Source: Argyresthia goedartella
Taxonomy: Eukaryota; Arthropoda; Insecta; Lepidoptera; Argyresthiidae
DNA length: 64,000 nt
NCBI GenBank assembly: GCA_949825045.1
Contig: OX463808.1
Span: 25,791,674-25,855,673, forward strand
Reading direction: 5' to 3'
Shown here: positions 38,201 through 53,200 of the stretch, piece by piece
Layout of the letters: each line of letters opens with the position of its first letter
How positions within the stretch are numbered: position 1 is the stretch's first letter
Notes under the pieces: generated by a model
What the model saw: the letters and a program-made list of their open reading frames with translations, nothing else
The model's database searches: none
What the model was told of the DNA's origin: nothing
Made by a program: the position numbers and the translations under genes

Positions 38201-41200
38201 TGTCGTGCTAGACCGCGTCGTCCAGCAAGAACTCGGCGCAGGAGTGCTGGCGGCACCAGTGCGTCAAGTGCCGCGACCTGTACGTATACTGTCTGCTAAT
38301 GAGTGAGTGAATGAGGGAAGTGCAGTTCTTCTGGGAAAAAACCTCGTTCGCTCATTACTTACTACCAAATCTCTTTTTTGATGTGACTACAGTATAATGT
38401 TACAGCTGTCTCTATTTTATCCAATTCGAATTACCTTTCAGATACATGGGTGACCCGCGGAACGGACATCAGTGCTACAAGACCATCAACATTGAAAATA
38501 AACTGTGCTTCGATGGCAAATCGCTGGGTAAGCGTGATTACTATTACTGAGGATTGACATTCAAGTACAGTGGCTCAAGCGGGAATAAATACCAGAGTGA
38601 AAAATTGTTCTAGTTCAGATAAAATGAACCTTATGTCTTTGCACATAAGAGTCACTAACATTCCGATTCGCATACTTTTTCGACGCGTAATTATTCCTGC
38701 TTCCTACACTGTACTGTAGGAGTACACTAACTTACTCCTTTTATCACTTTGCATTTTATTAGCACTGCACTTCGTAATTCAAATTATATTCACTGTACAC
38801 GTAGACAATAAATACAATTATTGTTTCCACACACATAATTCACTTATAACAATTTACTATTCAGAGAAACCTTTAATCACTATTACACATAACACTGCAC
38901 TTTTGGGTCTTTTTGATTTCTAGATGCAATTGGGCAGCGTAACGCTTTTACTCGAAGAAAAACAAAAAATCATGTCAAAAAATAACATGATTAAAAATAC
39001 AAAAATCCCGACTGCGGTACACTAAAAAGCATAAAAAAACACCGACTGGATAAAATAACCACTAAAAAGGAAAAACAAGCTCTATAATTTAGTGTGAAGA
39101 GAAATAGAGGACCGTGTATTATATTTTATTAGGTACCTACATAAATAACATATATATTTTGATGCATTACAAATATAATTTATATGTTTTAAATTACTGC
39201 AGGGGGGACAAACTTATGACCCAAATATATTAATATTTATTATTAGTGTTTTGTGGATTTGTATGTCCCCCCGCCTGCAATAATTTAAACTTGACTTCAA
39301 CAAGACCATTATCAGTCCATCTGGAAAAACACCTACCGTCTTACTACAAAAAATAATAAAAACACAGTATGATCACTTGTTTAGCAAAATCATCATATAT
39401 CAGTAAACAAATGGTTAGCAAGCTTCTAAATTTCGTTACCACAAAAAAGTTTTTAGTGAGTATCTTATTAAAAAACGGCTAGATCATTCAGTTAATTTCG
39501 TTCGTTCATCAACTAGCCTCAAAGGACTGAATTTCCGGGGCCGTACAACACAATATGAAAAAATATTAAAAAAAACGTTCATAGTTTCATTTTACGCGAA
39601 TAACATATGAATGAATACTTAATTTGATGGAAAATTTTATGCTTAATGTAATTCCTAACTTAGTAATAGAACTTGGTTAGATAAAGTAGTGGTAAATCCT
39701 TATTTTTGTGTAGAAAAATCGTTCACTTTAGTACTTTTATCAAACGCGACTAAAAAATAAGCAGCGAAACGGAACGGAACGACACACGGAACTGTCGCTG
39801 AAAAGTTCGTCAGACAATTTGTTTGTTTTGGTTCGGGATATTATTATTTATCCCTTGCTCAGGAAAGGAAATTTTTGGATCTTACTGCCCGCCCTGCACT
39901 TACCCTGGGTAGTGATGACGATCAACAAAACACACCTAATTTTCCAGGATTTCGAAACAGAAAAGGTAAGAAATCTTCATAATCGTTTTCAGCACACATC
40001 AACCCACTTCTGGGCATAGGCATCTTGGTTAGTGAGTCAAGTCGATCAAAGACAAGTCTCTTCTATCGCGCCAGTCTCCAAAGTTCTTTGCCAACTGCAT
40101 GCAGAGAGATGTTGACTTGATAATATCATGCCCACTGGATGGCCCTATCTTTCCTCTTGTATTTTCTATCGCTAAGGTCCTCTGTCCGTCATCCCCTCTA
40201 ACCAAGTGTTTCGTCCACCTCTACCTTAGCATTTTGGTATAATTTAATTGAAATCTTGTCTTTTCAGCACCAGCAAAGCCGCCATACATACTTGAATCAA
40301 ATATGGAAATAAAAACCCACAAATGTGATAGAAGATGAACATGAATTGTGGTGTAAACATTAATCCCTCAGATAGAAACATTCATTATGGAGATAGAAAA
40401 TCTTTCAAGGAATTGACGATATTAATGAAATTGTTAATAAACAAATTAAAAATGTTGATATCAAAATGTGGTGTTATTACTGCTTCGCATTACTTCCTTT
40501 CATTCGAGGGGCCCTTAATGAATAAAGCCAGCTTTTCACTATGGGATATAATCTAATATAAATTACATCTCAAGATGTAAAATAAATATTGCTGAATGGG
40601 CACTAGAAAGACTGGCAAGCATTATTTATTTCACAACCTGAGATGTTAAGCTGGGTTTACCCGAGGCCAGTGTTGGCTGGCTTGGTGTTGGCCTTGTAAA
40701 AACCTTGTATTGGCCTTATAAAATCAAGCCAATCCAGTGCTGTCTGCGAGTGCTGGGGTGAATAGAGCACCCGTCTAGCTAGATTTACATGAGGCTAGTA
40801 CTGGCTACCAGTCTCACTGGCACCGGCGCCACTGTCTTAGTGTTTCTGCCTGCATCTTAAAACATTATTCATTACATCCCATAGTGAAAAGCCGGCTTAT
40901 CTCCTTCACAAACTGGTCTAACTCCAGCTTGAGCGACCGCCCTGGATGGTTGAGTAGATCTCAGGCAGATGAAACTTCTCCCAAGATCGCTGTGGCTTGC
41001 GGCTAGTATGGTTTTTATAGTGGATAGGCACACCGGTAGCAGATGTACAAATTTCATCCCATAGTATAAGTAAGTTAAGAGCGCTGGGCGACGTTAGCAG
41101 GAATTACTGCGCATATGTACAGCTATTGAAAAGTGACTACTGCGCATTCAAGGCCACCGCTCATAACGTGTCGCGCGACGTATACACTATCTCCCAGTAG

Positions 41201-44200
41201 CCCACCATAAATTTCATCATTGGATGATATATAGCTTTATGCTTTTTCGATACGGGGTGGCAGAGGCACAGTTGTGATAATTAAGTCCATTTTGCATGAC
41301 AGGGGGATAGCCCATCGCGGCCACTAAGGAGGTTTCCCCACGATGTCCTATGGACATATGAAGGTTTCCTCACGATAAAACTTGGACTTTAATGGAGTAA
41401 AAACCGCTTTTTCGTAAACAAAACCAACACAGCAGAATAGCTGGTCAATAATTCCGCCATCTTGACAAACAAGACACTCACTAAACAAGATTTCTCGGTT
41501 GCCTAAATTGATCACATAATATAAGCCATGCCTATCCCTGCTAAGACGCTAAAATCAGTTTTGTGGTAACGATTTTTATAATCATGTGTTAAACAATGGT
41601 TAAAGTTTTTTGTGGTAAGACGGCTATAATTTAATATTAATTAATGAATATAACAACAATTTATTAACAGCCTAGATATTCATAGAACCAAATAAGAAAG
41701 TATTTAAATATTTCAAATAGATACAACAACTATCATAAAAAATATACATATGATTAGAAAATATCTACAAAAATCTTATATACATATTGTTCAGGACTCG
41801 TGGATTATAGAAACATATTTTTTGGTTTTATGAGTGTTTTAAAAATATCGGTGGGAAAATTATGTATTTATATATAAAAGCTAATCAAAGAAGTGACATG
41901 ACATTCTAGGAAACAAAATAACAAATTAAGACATTCCAAAAATCATTAATTAAAAACATAAGATGCAATCCTCTTGCTGCTAAAACTGCGCAGACACAAT
42001 ATAGAATACATAATATATTATATTTATACATATTATACAGTTATATTACAATTATAAAACCGTTTTCAGACTAATTAGAACTAGTAAATATTAAGCACTT
42101 TTGTTGAAATAAGTTCAAAGTATAGTTTAGATTTAAAAAATAATTTATAGTTAGGTACATATGTAAGCCTTCACTTACCACACCGGGAACATTCAAGTCT
42201 TGGTTTTCGTCTAATTGGGTCTGTGTATCAAAGAAACACACTTAACTTCTGTACCTACCTATTCGTAATAATGGTGTTTTCGGGTATATTTTGATATTAC
42301 TAGTACTAACAAAAATGTGCTCCAAGTATCCAAGATCTTATTTATTTACGATTTCTAGTTTAATTAGGTATCGTATATTTTAGCTTCATTGGCCTTGGAC
42401 AACGACGTTTTCTTTTTTTGCCTAATGCAAATTATATCTGTTTGTTCCCCATCCTAAAAAATAGCAACAAGTTTAATTATAAAGTTATTTGAAAGTCTTA
42501 TACCCTAAATACTCATCTACAACAAACAGTACTTATGCAATATAATAAAACGATCAAATACTGCCGATCGGACTTAAAACTCTAGCGCAAGTAGGGAGGC
42601 ACTCAATGTCGGCGGCGTCGATTTTCTCAACAACGGCGGTGCACGTCCTGCCTCTGAGAGGCTTTGTTCAGGCTTCTCAGCACTAATGACCTCGTAGGGG
42701 CCCATCAGCTACGAGGTAGCGTAACGATCAGTTGCCGAGAAGTGTGAACGTCGGCGATTCACCGAGCTGAAGTAATTGGGGACGATCTAACCTGGTCTGT
42801 GCTTCGCTCCCGTCAACCTCCTGTCTCTCTGCAAGGCCCGGGTGCACCCTAGGCTCTTCTTGGTAGACAGGTTCTTCAGCCAACCTCCTATGACTGGCGG
42901 GCCAGCTTCAATGAGCACAGTGTTCCAACACAGGTTATGTTACGTGGTAAAAACCAATCGGCCACGTAAATGCGAACTTTATCTGGTTCGGGGAACCACA
43001 ACACACTCAGCTATATAGACAATCCTGAGGGAAACCCGAATACATTCCAGATGGCCTGCGATTTAATTTCAATACCCTAACCAAAACGCGTTTACATTGC
43101 GAGGGCTTTCGTCTGTCAGTTGTCAAAAAACTGCTAGGTTGGCAGCAACGTCAAATTCAAAATGGCCGTTCAGAAACCATCGATCGAATATCGATTTGGA
43201 ATCGAACAATCACCCGCCCGGACAGGCACCCACCTGTCCCCTAATCTACGGGCAGCCGAGACAACGTTGCTACCGCTCGTTTTAGAACCGAGCCTCCTAC
43301 TAGAACCTCTGCAGACCGGGGGGTCCCGTCCTTGCCAGGGAACAAGTTAACAATGCGCCCCCTGCGCCAACGTAGTGGCGGTAGGTTAGCATCCTTAACC
43401 AGAACGAGGTCACCAACACTAGGGGGGCTGGTTTTGTCAGTCCACTTAAGGCGCTGTTGTAAGATATGCAGATACTCGAGCGACCAACGCTTCCAGAAAT
43501 TCTGAGTAAACTGCTGCAACATCTGATACCTTGACAACCGATACAATTTCACTCCCTCGAAGGGGTGCTCGGGCAACGCGTTAAGTGGCTGTCCTATCAA
43601 GAAATGGCCTGGGGTCAGAGCCTCCAGGTCATTTGGATCCGAGCTGAGCGGACACAACGGTCGCGAATTGAGAACGGCCTCGATCTTACAAAACAATGTC
43701 GCGAGCACCTCAAAAGTCAGCGCGGTCTGACCTACTATACGCCCCAAATGCGTCTTAGCTGACTTAACTACGGCCTCAAAAATCCCACCCCAGTGGGGGC
43801 AAATCGGTGGGCTGAAGGTCCACTGTATACCCCGACGGGAGAGGGCCGTTCCAATATCCACTTTATTTACATTCAAAAAGTTGACTAACTCTCGTAAGTA
43901 TCGTTCCGCACCGATGTAGTTAGTGCCGTTATCAGAGCGGATCAAAGTTGGAAGTCCCCTTCGAGAAACAAACCTATCCAAACAAGCAATGAAAGCCTCT
44001 GTCGAGAGATCAGCAACGAGCTCGAGATGTACCGCCTTGGTGGATAAACAAACAAACACACATAGGTACGCCTTGTATTGCCTAGCGGTACGCAATCGTG
44101 AACTCTTCACCATAAACGGTCCTGCAAAATCCGTACCAACACCTGAAAACGGTCTGACCTCATTCACACGATCAGGGGGCAAGTCCCCCATGAGAGGTTG

Positions 44201-47200
44201 CATCGTGGCAGCCTTAAGTCGATAACAAGGCATGCACCGAAACACGATGTTCCGTATGACACGGCGGGCAGATAAGATCAAAACTCCCGCTGGAGCGTGG
44301 CCAACAACGCGTTACAGCCGGCATGCGCGTTTTTAATATGACGATCAGTCACCAGCAATTCAAGTAACTGTCCCCCCTTGGGGAGCAGAAGTGGGTGACG
44401 AGCCGAATACGACAGATTCGCATTGCGCAATCTCCCTCCTACCCGAAGTAAACCGGTCGAATCAACAAAGGGGTTGAGACGCGCGACGGCTCCCTTCAAT
44501 TTCGAACGTCCACTTCGTATAATTTCCAATTCTGCCCCAAACTTCGAGGACTGTACCAACCGGACCAAATTCAACAGCGACTCGTTTTGCTCTGCCGGAG
44601 TCAGAATAGGGTTCAACGTTCGCTGATCGCGAGGAGTACGACAATTTCGAGCGAATCTCCTAATCCAAGTGGACACGTTTATCAACTTGTCAAGTGAGCT
44701 ATACCGGTCCAGCAGAAACCCGGCGTCAGGGTCCTCAGCCTTCTGGGTAACATGCACGGCCGCTCTGGGGCCATGATCCGAAGATACTACTACATGGCTG
44801 TGGGGCCAGTCCGATTCTCTCTTGGCAAGCCAGGGTGGTCCCCACCACAAATGGTGTCTAACGAGTTCAGGAGCCCGACATCCCCTGGATGCACAATCAG
44901 ACGGGTTCAATTCTCCTGGTACATGTCTCCAGGTCAGTGGGACCTCAGACGACACAATCTGGGAGACACGGTTCGCAACAAAAACCTCTAAGTTATGGAC
45001 CGAAGCCTTCAGCCAGCACAAAACAATCTGGCTGTCCGTCCACGCGTACACCGTATCCTCCAAAACCACTGACCCACGCAACACTGTTAGAGTGTGATTC
45101 AAAAGTTTGGTCAAAAGAGCAGCCCCGGACAGTTCCAGTTTTGGAATCGTCATCCTTGTCCGAATAGGCGCTACCTTGCTTTTTGCCAAAACCAAACGCA
45201 CGTCGACCTCCCCGGTGGAGGTGACGGTTCGCAAATAAACCGCTGCCGCAAACCCTCGTTCAGAGGCATCACAAAACCCGTGAAGGGTTGCCCTGTAATC
45301 CCCAGCAGGGACCAATTTCCTCGGCAGCGATACATTATTTATGTCCGATAGCGAGGTGAACATTCGCGTCCAATCAGTCAACAAATCACCTGAGAGGTGG
45401 GTGTCCCAGGTCAACTGAGCCGCCCATAGCCTTTGCATAAAACATTTGAGAGCAAAGGTGACTGGAGAAATCCATCCATTCGGGTCGAACGTTCTCGCAA
45501 TCGTTGACAGTACTGACCGCTTCGTCCAGGCCTTCGGTGTTTCTAAAACCACCCGATAGGTAAACTCATCATGGACGGGCCGGTACTGAATTCCAAGCAC
45601 TGACAACATGTTAGGGTTGACAGGATTCTCAAAAACGTGCGGGTCTTGTTGAAACTCATCTGGGAGACCAGCCATCAACTCAGGGGAGTTGGACATCCAC
45701 TTGCGTAGTTCATAGCCGCCTCGTTCCAGCAATTGAATGAGCTCGTCACGTCGGTCCAGAGCTTCCTCTACACTGGCTGCCCCTGTGCAGACGTCATCGA
45801 CGTACAAATCTTGCTCCAGGATAGCGGCGGCTCTAGGATAGCTCACACGGTCACGCGACGCCAACTCCCGCAGGGTACGCATCGCCAAATACGGGCTAGA
45901 CCGTAACCCATACGTGTTCGTGTTTAACTCATAGACCTTGACTGGCTCGGCCGTGGACTCACGCCACAGTATCAACTGATACCTTCTGTCAGCCGGATGA
46001 ATTACCGTTTGCCTAAACATCATCCGAATGTCTGCGACAAATACAATCTGGTGCCTCCGAAAGCTCGTGAGAATATCCGAAATATCACGACTCAACTTGG
46101 GTCCCGAATGTAGACACTGATTCAGGGACATCCCGTTCGAGGTAGGTGCTGATCCATCAAAAACAACTCGAATCTTGCCGGTAGGGGTTCGTAGGACGGC
46201 ATGGTGTGGAAGGAAACAATGATCCTCAGATCTCCAGTCCACACCCGATACCGACATGTGTCCTAACGACTCATACTCCCTCATGAAATCAACATATTTT
46301 TGTTTAAATACGGCGTCCCTTGTCATCCTACGCTCCATCGACATCAATCTCGTCTCAGCCATCTTCCTAGATTCTCCTAGTGGCGGTCGATCGGCCCTGA
46401 AAGGCAGTCGAGTTACAAAACGACCAGAACTAAGGCGACCAGTACTATTCTGGTAAAACAACTCGCACTCTTCTTCGTCTGCGTCGACTCGACGAACGGT
46501 GGGAGGTTCCTCTATCTCCCAGAAACGTTGGATAGCGCCTGACAACGCTGAGCCAATAAGTATGCCATCTGACTCGGCAGGCCTAACCATTGGCAATGCC
46601 GGACCCATGATCACGTGACCAAACTTAGTATCCACAGCAATCAACCCGTCCGGCTGAAGAACTCGCCGATCCGACAACAGAAACCTACCCAGAACGTCTG
46701 CTCCCAGTAGCAGGTCGACCGGGGCTGGAGTGTCAAAATCGGGATCCGTCAACTTGAGTCCTGATGTCAGGAATCGAACGGCCGGATTCAACTTCACCAA
46801 GGGGTGTCTGCCCGCCAAATCCCAAACAAGCACAGAGGCGATCGGTAACACCACCGTCTCCGGTTGGGGGGCAACCAATGGTTGGGCCGCAAATTCCTAG
46901 CGAGGACCCCCGGGGCCCCACTGTGCCTGTAACCGATCAGGTATGCAGCTATACGCCAGAGGGTCCCATTGTACAAATGGCCCACGCGCCGGTTCCATTC
47001 CCAACCTACGATTCCCCGTAAAGGGGGGTGGGCGTGAATTCAACCGTGGCCGCTCCATGAGCGGGGGGGACATCACATGTGACCGACGAGGACGAGGCGA
47101 CGAGCGGGACGACAACTGAGGCGGCGTCCGAACCGCACCCGCATAGCTCGAAGGTGTCCCATGCCACCCGCCCGTTACGGCCTGCTCAACACACCCAATG

Positions 47201-50200
47201 TCCCGCTGGGTCGGATGCTGAGTCGCAACCGAATACTCAGGGCCCCCCATGTAATGGTCCTGAGTGCGGCCCTGCACCCTGGTACTGCCCTGTGCACGTG
47301 GGGACGTTGGCCCCTGAGTTGCGCTCCGAGTCGCAAACGAATTCTCAGGGCCCCATGCCGTGTCACCCTGGGTACGGCCCTGTGGACGTGGGGACGTTGG
47401 CCCCTGAGTTGCGCTCCGAGTCGCAAACGAATTCTCAGGGCCCCATGCCGTGTCACCCTGGATACGGCCCTGTGGAGGCTGTTGGCCGGACCGGTTCATG
47501 CACAACAGATTGTTGTGGGCCCCACCACAATATCCGCACATTTTTGTGCGCGTGCAGTCCCTAGCCATGTGTGGCCCGAGGCACAGGAAACACCAGCTCC
47601 GCTGCTTGGCCATCCGGCGCCGTCCCTGAACCCTAAGTTCCCCGAACTTATTGCAATTGGCCACAGCATGGCCAATCTGCCTACAACATGGGCAGGTCTC
47701 ACTATGTGGGGTCAATGCACTCACAGTCCCATATGACTGCCGGTTGGTGCGGTCCTTCCTCGTCGGAGGGCCCCTACTCACAGCGCTCCCGGCAGCTCTC
47801 TGTGGCTCCGAAGGATGGGTGACCGTCAACCCCAAATTCTCTGCCCGTCGAGCCTCCTCTTCCAAGAATCCGACCAAGTCGGAGAAGGCGGGCAGGTCCT
47901 CGGCCGACCTCCCGTGAGACTGTTCGAAACGAGTCTGCACGTCAGCGGGTAGGCGGGAAAGTACAATGTACAACAGTAGGTACGACCATTCACCAACCGG
48001 AAGTCCAAGATTCTCTAGAGCCTTGGTGACGGACAACAATGGGTTCAAAACCTCCGTCTGTATGGCCCCGACCTTGTTCACAACCGGGATGCTAAACAAA
48101 CGGTTCAGTTGGGCATCGGCCAACCTCCGTTTGTTGTGGTAACGTCTGACCAACAATTGCCTGGCCGTCTCATAGTTACCCTCCGTAACTGTCAAATGAG
48201 CGACCAGCTCCCTAGGCTCACCCCTCAATGCTGCCACCAGCTGAGCCATCTTGACAGACTTGGTAATGTCCGATCGCATGTGCACCAAACTGTCGAACAG
48301 ATTGATGAAGCTCATCCATTCACCGGACACGCCGTCAAAGATAGGCATAGCTATGGCTGGTAACCTGGACCCCGATACCTGATGCGTCAGAGGTGCTTCA
48401 GCGTCACCATCATGGCTGGACTCGCGCTGTCTACGTATGTCCGCAGCCTTCTGCGTGATAGCAGCTGCCATCTCCATACATTGGTCGACATCCCCTATCA
48501 ACCGTGACAGCCTGTCAGGTGCACAACCATCAACTGATTCCGCCTGCGCGGACAATTCGAGCACCCTATTGTAACGTTCCTTAACGTCCATAGACCGCTC
48601 CAATACCACATCATGCCTATCTAAACGGTCTATCAGACCGTGTGCGGAGGAAAACCATCTGAGTTCCTTAGAAACACCCTTCTGGATTTCAGATAACGAC
48701 ATGATCGGAACGATACTTACTCACAATTGCAGTAACTCAATTTTATTGGACCCTCCAGTCTACAACCCAAACGAGGGAACCCTAAGCCACAACTTAAACA
48801 ATGTTGTTTTCCTTAAACAATAGGAACCGAGTTTTATATCTATATAAATTCTGTAAATACAATTTAGTTTCCCTTTATCATTATAACACACACAGATAGT
48901 CAATATTAGTTCAAGTTATAAATTGCTATAAACTGAAAACAATGTAATAGCCTGCTATCAATAGATGTAACTACCTATGTTAACCAAAACATTCTTCAAT
49001 AGCATTACTAGACCACTAATAGATTGACTAACTGGTAATGCAATTCAATATCTGTCTATCTACTACCAGCAATAGACCTATAGCTTACAATACTACCAAT
49101 CTATGTGGATATAGGAACACAACCAAGTTACCTAATAACCGCCTATACCTACAGATTGATAGTCCCAAATCGTGCCTTCCTGGAGCCCTTGACGGCTGCA
49201 AATCTCAGGAAGCCACGCTCTAGCTACCAAAGTGTTCAGGCTTCTCAGCACCTAATGACCTCGTAGGGGCCCATCAGCTACGAGGTAGCGTAACGATCAG
49301 TTGCCGAGAAGTGTGAACGTCGGCGATTCACCGAGCTGAAGTAATTGGGGTCGATCTAACCTGGTCTGTGCTTCGGTCCCGACAACCTCCTGTCTCTCTG
49401 CAAGGCCCGGGTGCACCCTAGGCTCTTCTTGGTAGACAGGTTCTTCAGCCAACCTCCTATGACTGGCGGGCCAGCTTCAATGAGCACAGTGTTCCAACAC
49501 AGGTTATGTTACGTGGTAAAAACCAATCGGCCACGTAAATGCGAACTTTATCTGGTTCGGGGAACCACAACACACTCAGCTATATAGACAATCCTGAGGG
49601 AAACCCGAATACAGTCCAGATGGCCTGCGATTTAATTTCAATACCCTAACCAAAACGCGTTTACATTGCGAGGGCTTTCGTCTGTCAGTTGTCAAAAAAC
49701 TGCTAGGTTGGCAGCAACGTCAAATTCAAAATGGCCGTTCAGAAACCATCGATCGAATATCGATTTGGAATCGAACAGGCTTCGTTCAGCCGGGAATGAG
49801 AGCGGGCCCGGTCGTGAGCGGAATATATATTTATATCGTAGTAAAATAACCAAATAAATTTGTGTTAAATACGCAATATTCTAAGCCATAAGTGATTTCA
49901 CATCCTCGATAAAAAATAGGTTGTGATTCTACCGGAACTTACACGATTACTATCTAGAAAAACTCACTGAAATGACTATTTTGATTGTAATTTTCATGAA
50001 TGGAAGTTCGTCGGGTGAGTAGTGTTTTTGATTGGTCATGAAATGAAAGAAGGAACATAAGTTTTAAAATGTTTCTTCTTTCATCATATATTCATTTGTG
50101 TCTATCCGATATTTTTGCCATTATTTCAAGAATCAAAAGTCCTTTTACGGCTTGTTCGACTGATAGAAAAACGGCTCTCACGAGAAAACAATCAAAAATT

Positions 50201-53200
50201 ACTTAAAACTCACTGGTCATGTGGATAGGTCCTGAAAAACTAATTATACTCGTTAACTATCTTGTGTACAAAAATTAGCCAATCATTGCATAAATTATGT
50301 TGAAAAACTTTAAAATAGGAGGAACTTCGTTTCTAACGCGTATACGTTCTTACGACCTTTGTAATTTAGAAATAAATTCAGATTCCATTTCAGGTAGTCC
50401 ATTGTTCGCAGCTGCTAAGGCTTCAGCAATGGTTCTATTTTTCCGTTCAACTTGGCTATTAGATCTTGGCGTTGAGACAGCATTTAAAATGTGTTTGACT
50501 CCTAACATTTTTATAAACTTTCCAAATAAAACACTTGTAAAGCTACTCCCTCTATCTGAAATTAATCGATTTGGAAACCCAAATGTATAAAAGTAATCTC
50601 TTGGTAACTTTGTATCAGTACTTTTTAAGGCTTTAATCAGTATTAATTTTGTAAATCCGTCTATAGAAATCAGTATTCCCGAGATTTTTTTCTGAAAGTC
50701 TTATCTATTCCTAAATGTCCTACATCGTCATAGTTTTGTTTTGCCACACCCTAACGGCTTGCCTTGAGTACCACCCATTCCAAGCCTGAGTTCGTCTTTC
50801 TTTACAACCTCCCATTCACGACACGATAAACCCTTTTTTATATGCATAATATTGTCGGGTGGTTTTCCATTACAACATGCATAATTCTTTTTAATTTTGG
50901 ATCGTCCGATTGCACCGCAGCTAACCAATCACTTGTATTTATCGACATCACAGAAGATTCAGTACATTCTGCGGGACTAATTATAACACCCATTACGGAG
51001 TAATAATTCAATAAGTAGGTAAATCATTTATGGCTTATTATTCTCAATTTTGGATTTTGTTTAAGCTCTAATACATTGTTTTTTTTTACTTTTACAATAA
51101 AAATATATTTTCACTAAAATCATTTTATTTATCAATTAGTGCAAATTTTCTGTACACGAGAGGTTTATTAAGTGTTGATGTTGTACATCGCAATTTAAAT
51201 GGCCAACAATTGCATTGAACAGTTTCGATTTAAGCTGTGGGTGGTACAACATTTCGTGGAAATGCGTATTGAGCACATTTAAAGAGTGGTCGACAATAAT
51301 ACCTTGGACACCATTTACACACATTGATCTAGCCCCAAACTAGGATTCCCTGTATCTTGGGTACTAGACAACGATACACATACTTACATAGATAAATATT
51401 ATACTTAGATAGATAATCAACCATGACTAGGGTACAAACATCCATTCTCGTCAAACAAATATTTGCCCCCACCGGGACTCGAACCTGGGATCCTTGGCTT
51501 CGTAGGCAGAGTCGACTTGGTTTGGGGTCTTCAAAAAGACATCTCCTCGAGAATCTCTGCGTATTTGACGTTGATGGAGGCACGTATACGTCGCCCGATG
51601 TGGATGTCGTCGTCCTCATGTAGAACTTTTGTGGAGTTCTCACTTTTAAAACTTCTGGGGAGGTCTTGTTGACATGTAAAATTAAAATAAATACCTTTAA
51701 ATTGGCACAAACTGTTTGTTTTGCATAATCCCCTTATTTATCCGAAAATGGGAAGTAATAATAATAATAATAATAATGTTTATTCAGTAATATTGCTACA
51801 GTTTTGTCATACATTGGTACAGACAATATAAGAGTCGTTACTCCCCAAAATAGAGTTTCCCCTGTGTTTTGGGATAAGTAACATACGCTCCTCCCTACTC
51901 ATATGCAACAATATTGTCTAACAAAAAAGAAAAATGTTCTGTAATTTAATTATGTACATCCAGTTAAAATATTTGACTTAATTTAAATTTATAGTAACAT
52001 TTAAAGTTATAAAGTTTAGGATCTTATATAATAGTTAAAAGTTGATTGATAAAATGGAATTAATTTTTACATATGTGACACAAAACTTACTTGAAAAGGC
52101 ATCTAATCGCTATTGGAGTGTTTATAGTATGAGTTATGAAAGAGAAGTTGATAAGTGTAATGCATGTATGTAGAGTGTAGTGTGTAATGAATGTTATAAT
52201 GTATTTGATATACAATAGCACCTACATGTTTACTAAGAAATTAATGAGAGATACTAACTTAGGATGGTTATAAATTTCTCTGTTGCATCATAATTATTTA
52301 ACCTCAACCAATTGTAAATAGTTATTTTGAATTCATATGTATTTTTTGAGTAAATATCTTCGATAGGCAGATTTTATTATACAAATGTGGGCCCAGAAAT
52401 TTAAAAATCGCTGTATAAAACTTGTTTTGCAAGAGATGGTTATGCATACTTTATCTTTGCGACGTTTTGATAGTGGTTTGTAATAAAGTGTTTGGTGTTG
52501 CTTTAGAAGGATACTCTGAATGAATAATTGTCTAACTGATAGGACTTCACAGTAATTATATAGTTCTTCCGTTGGAAATAATCTGGGTTTAAAAAGGTAC
52601 ACACCTTTAGGATTGCACGTTGAGCACGTTCTAAGGTAATAAGAATAGATTTATTTGCTCCTCCCCAGCATGATATGCAATAGCGTAAGAGGGATTCGCA
52701 TAGAGCATAATAAATATTTTTAAGAACAGAGGCTTTAGTAATATGTCGTAGATTTTTAAATATATATATAAATTTTCGAACTTTAGCACTTAAAGATACT
52801 ATATGTGGATTAAAATTTAAATTTTCATCTAGAATTATGCCAAGATATTTTATAGTTGAGGTTCTCTCTAATGGTTTGCAAGTGCAAAGATTTACATCAG
52901 TACAACCATGTGAGGTAATTTTGAGGTTTTTAGGGGGTTGAGTGGAATTATTTATAGAAAAGGTTAAGTATTTAGTTTTGTCAGAGTTAAGGGTTAAAAT
53001 ATTTTTCTGAAGCCATTTAGATATAATGTCGAATCCATGTTGTGCACTCTCGAAAGCTTCTGTCCATTTTTTACCACTAAAAAGCAAAACGGTGTCGTCG
53101 GCATAGGTAACTATATTACCATCTGGGATTTTAAGGTTGCATAAGTCGTTAATATAGACTAGGAAAAGGGTGGGACCCAGAATGCTGCCTTGAGGAACCC

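Larger units (their letters stand above)
42665..49777 (-). mobile_element. BEL/Pao element without Env, recently inserted but defective
   Basis: LTRs at 42665-43208 and 49233-49777 begin TGTTCAGG and end ATCGAACA. They differ at only a handful of positions, and the 5-bp duplication GGCTT flanks them (42660-42664, 49778-49782). Internally, Gag and Pol are on the minus strand. A TAG separates Gag from Pol in the same frame and a one-base deletion breaks Pol. The integrase end lies close to the 3' LTR with no Env. Confidence 0.92.

Noticed and set aside
37827..38436. Extra laminin-EGF exons from the 151-bp units
   Set aside because: Units 2-4 have no acceptor, the period is out of frame and two carry TAG.
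39819..40556. Short frames in the long intron
   Set aside because: No domain, no splice context and composition like the surrounding AT-rich intron.
50297..50590. Plus-strand 97-codon frame
   Set aside because: It is the complement of a clear Gypsy integrase core on the minus strand.
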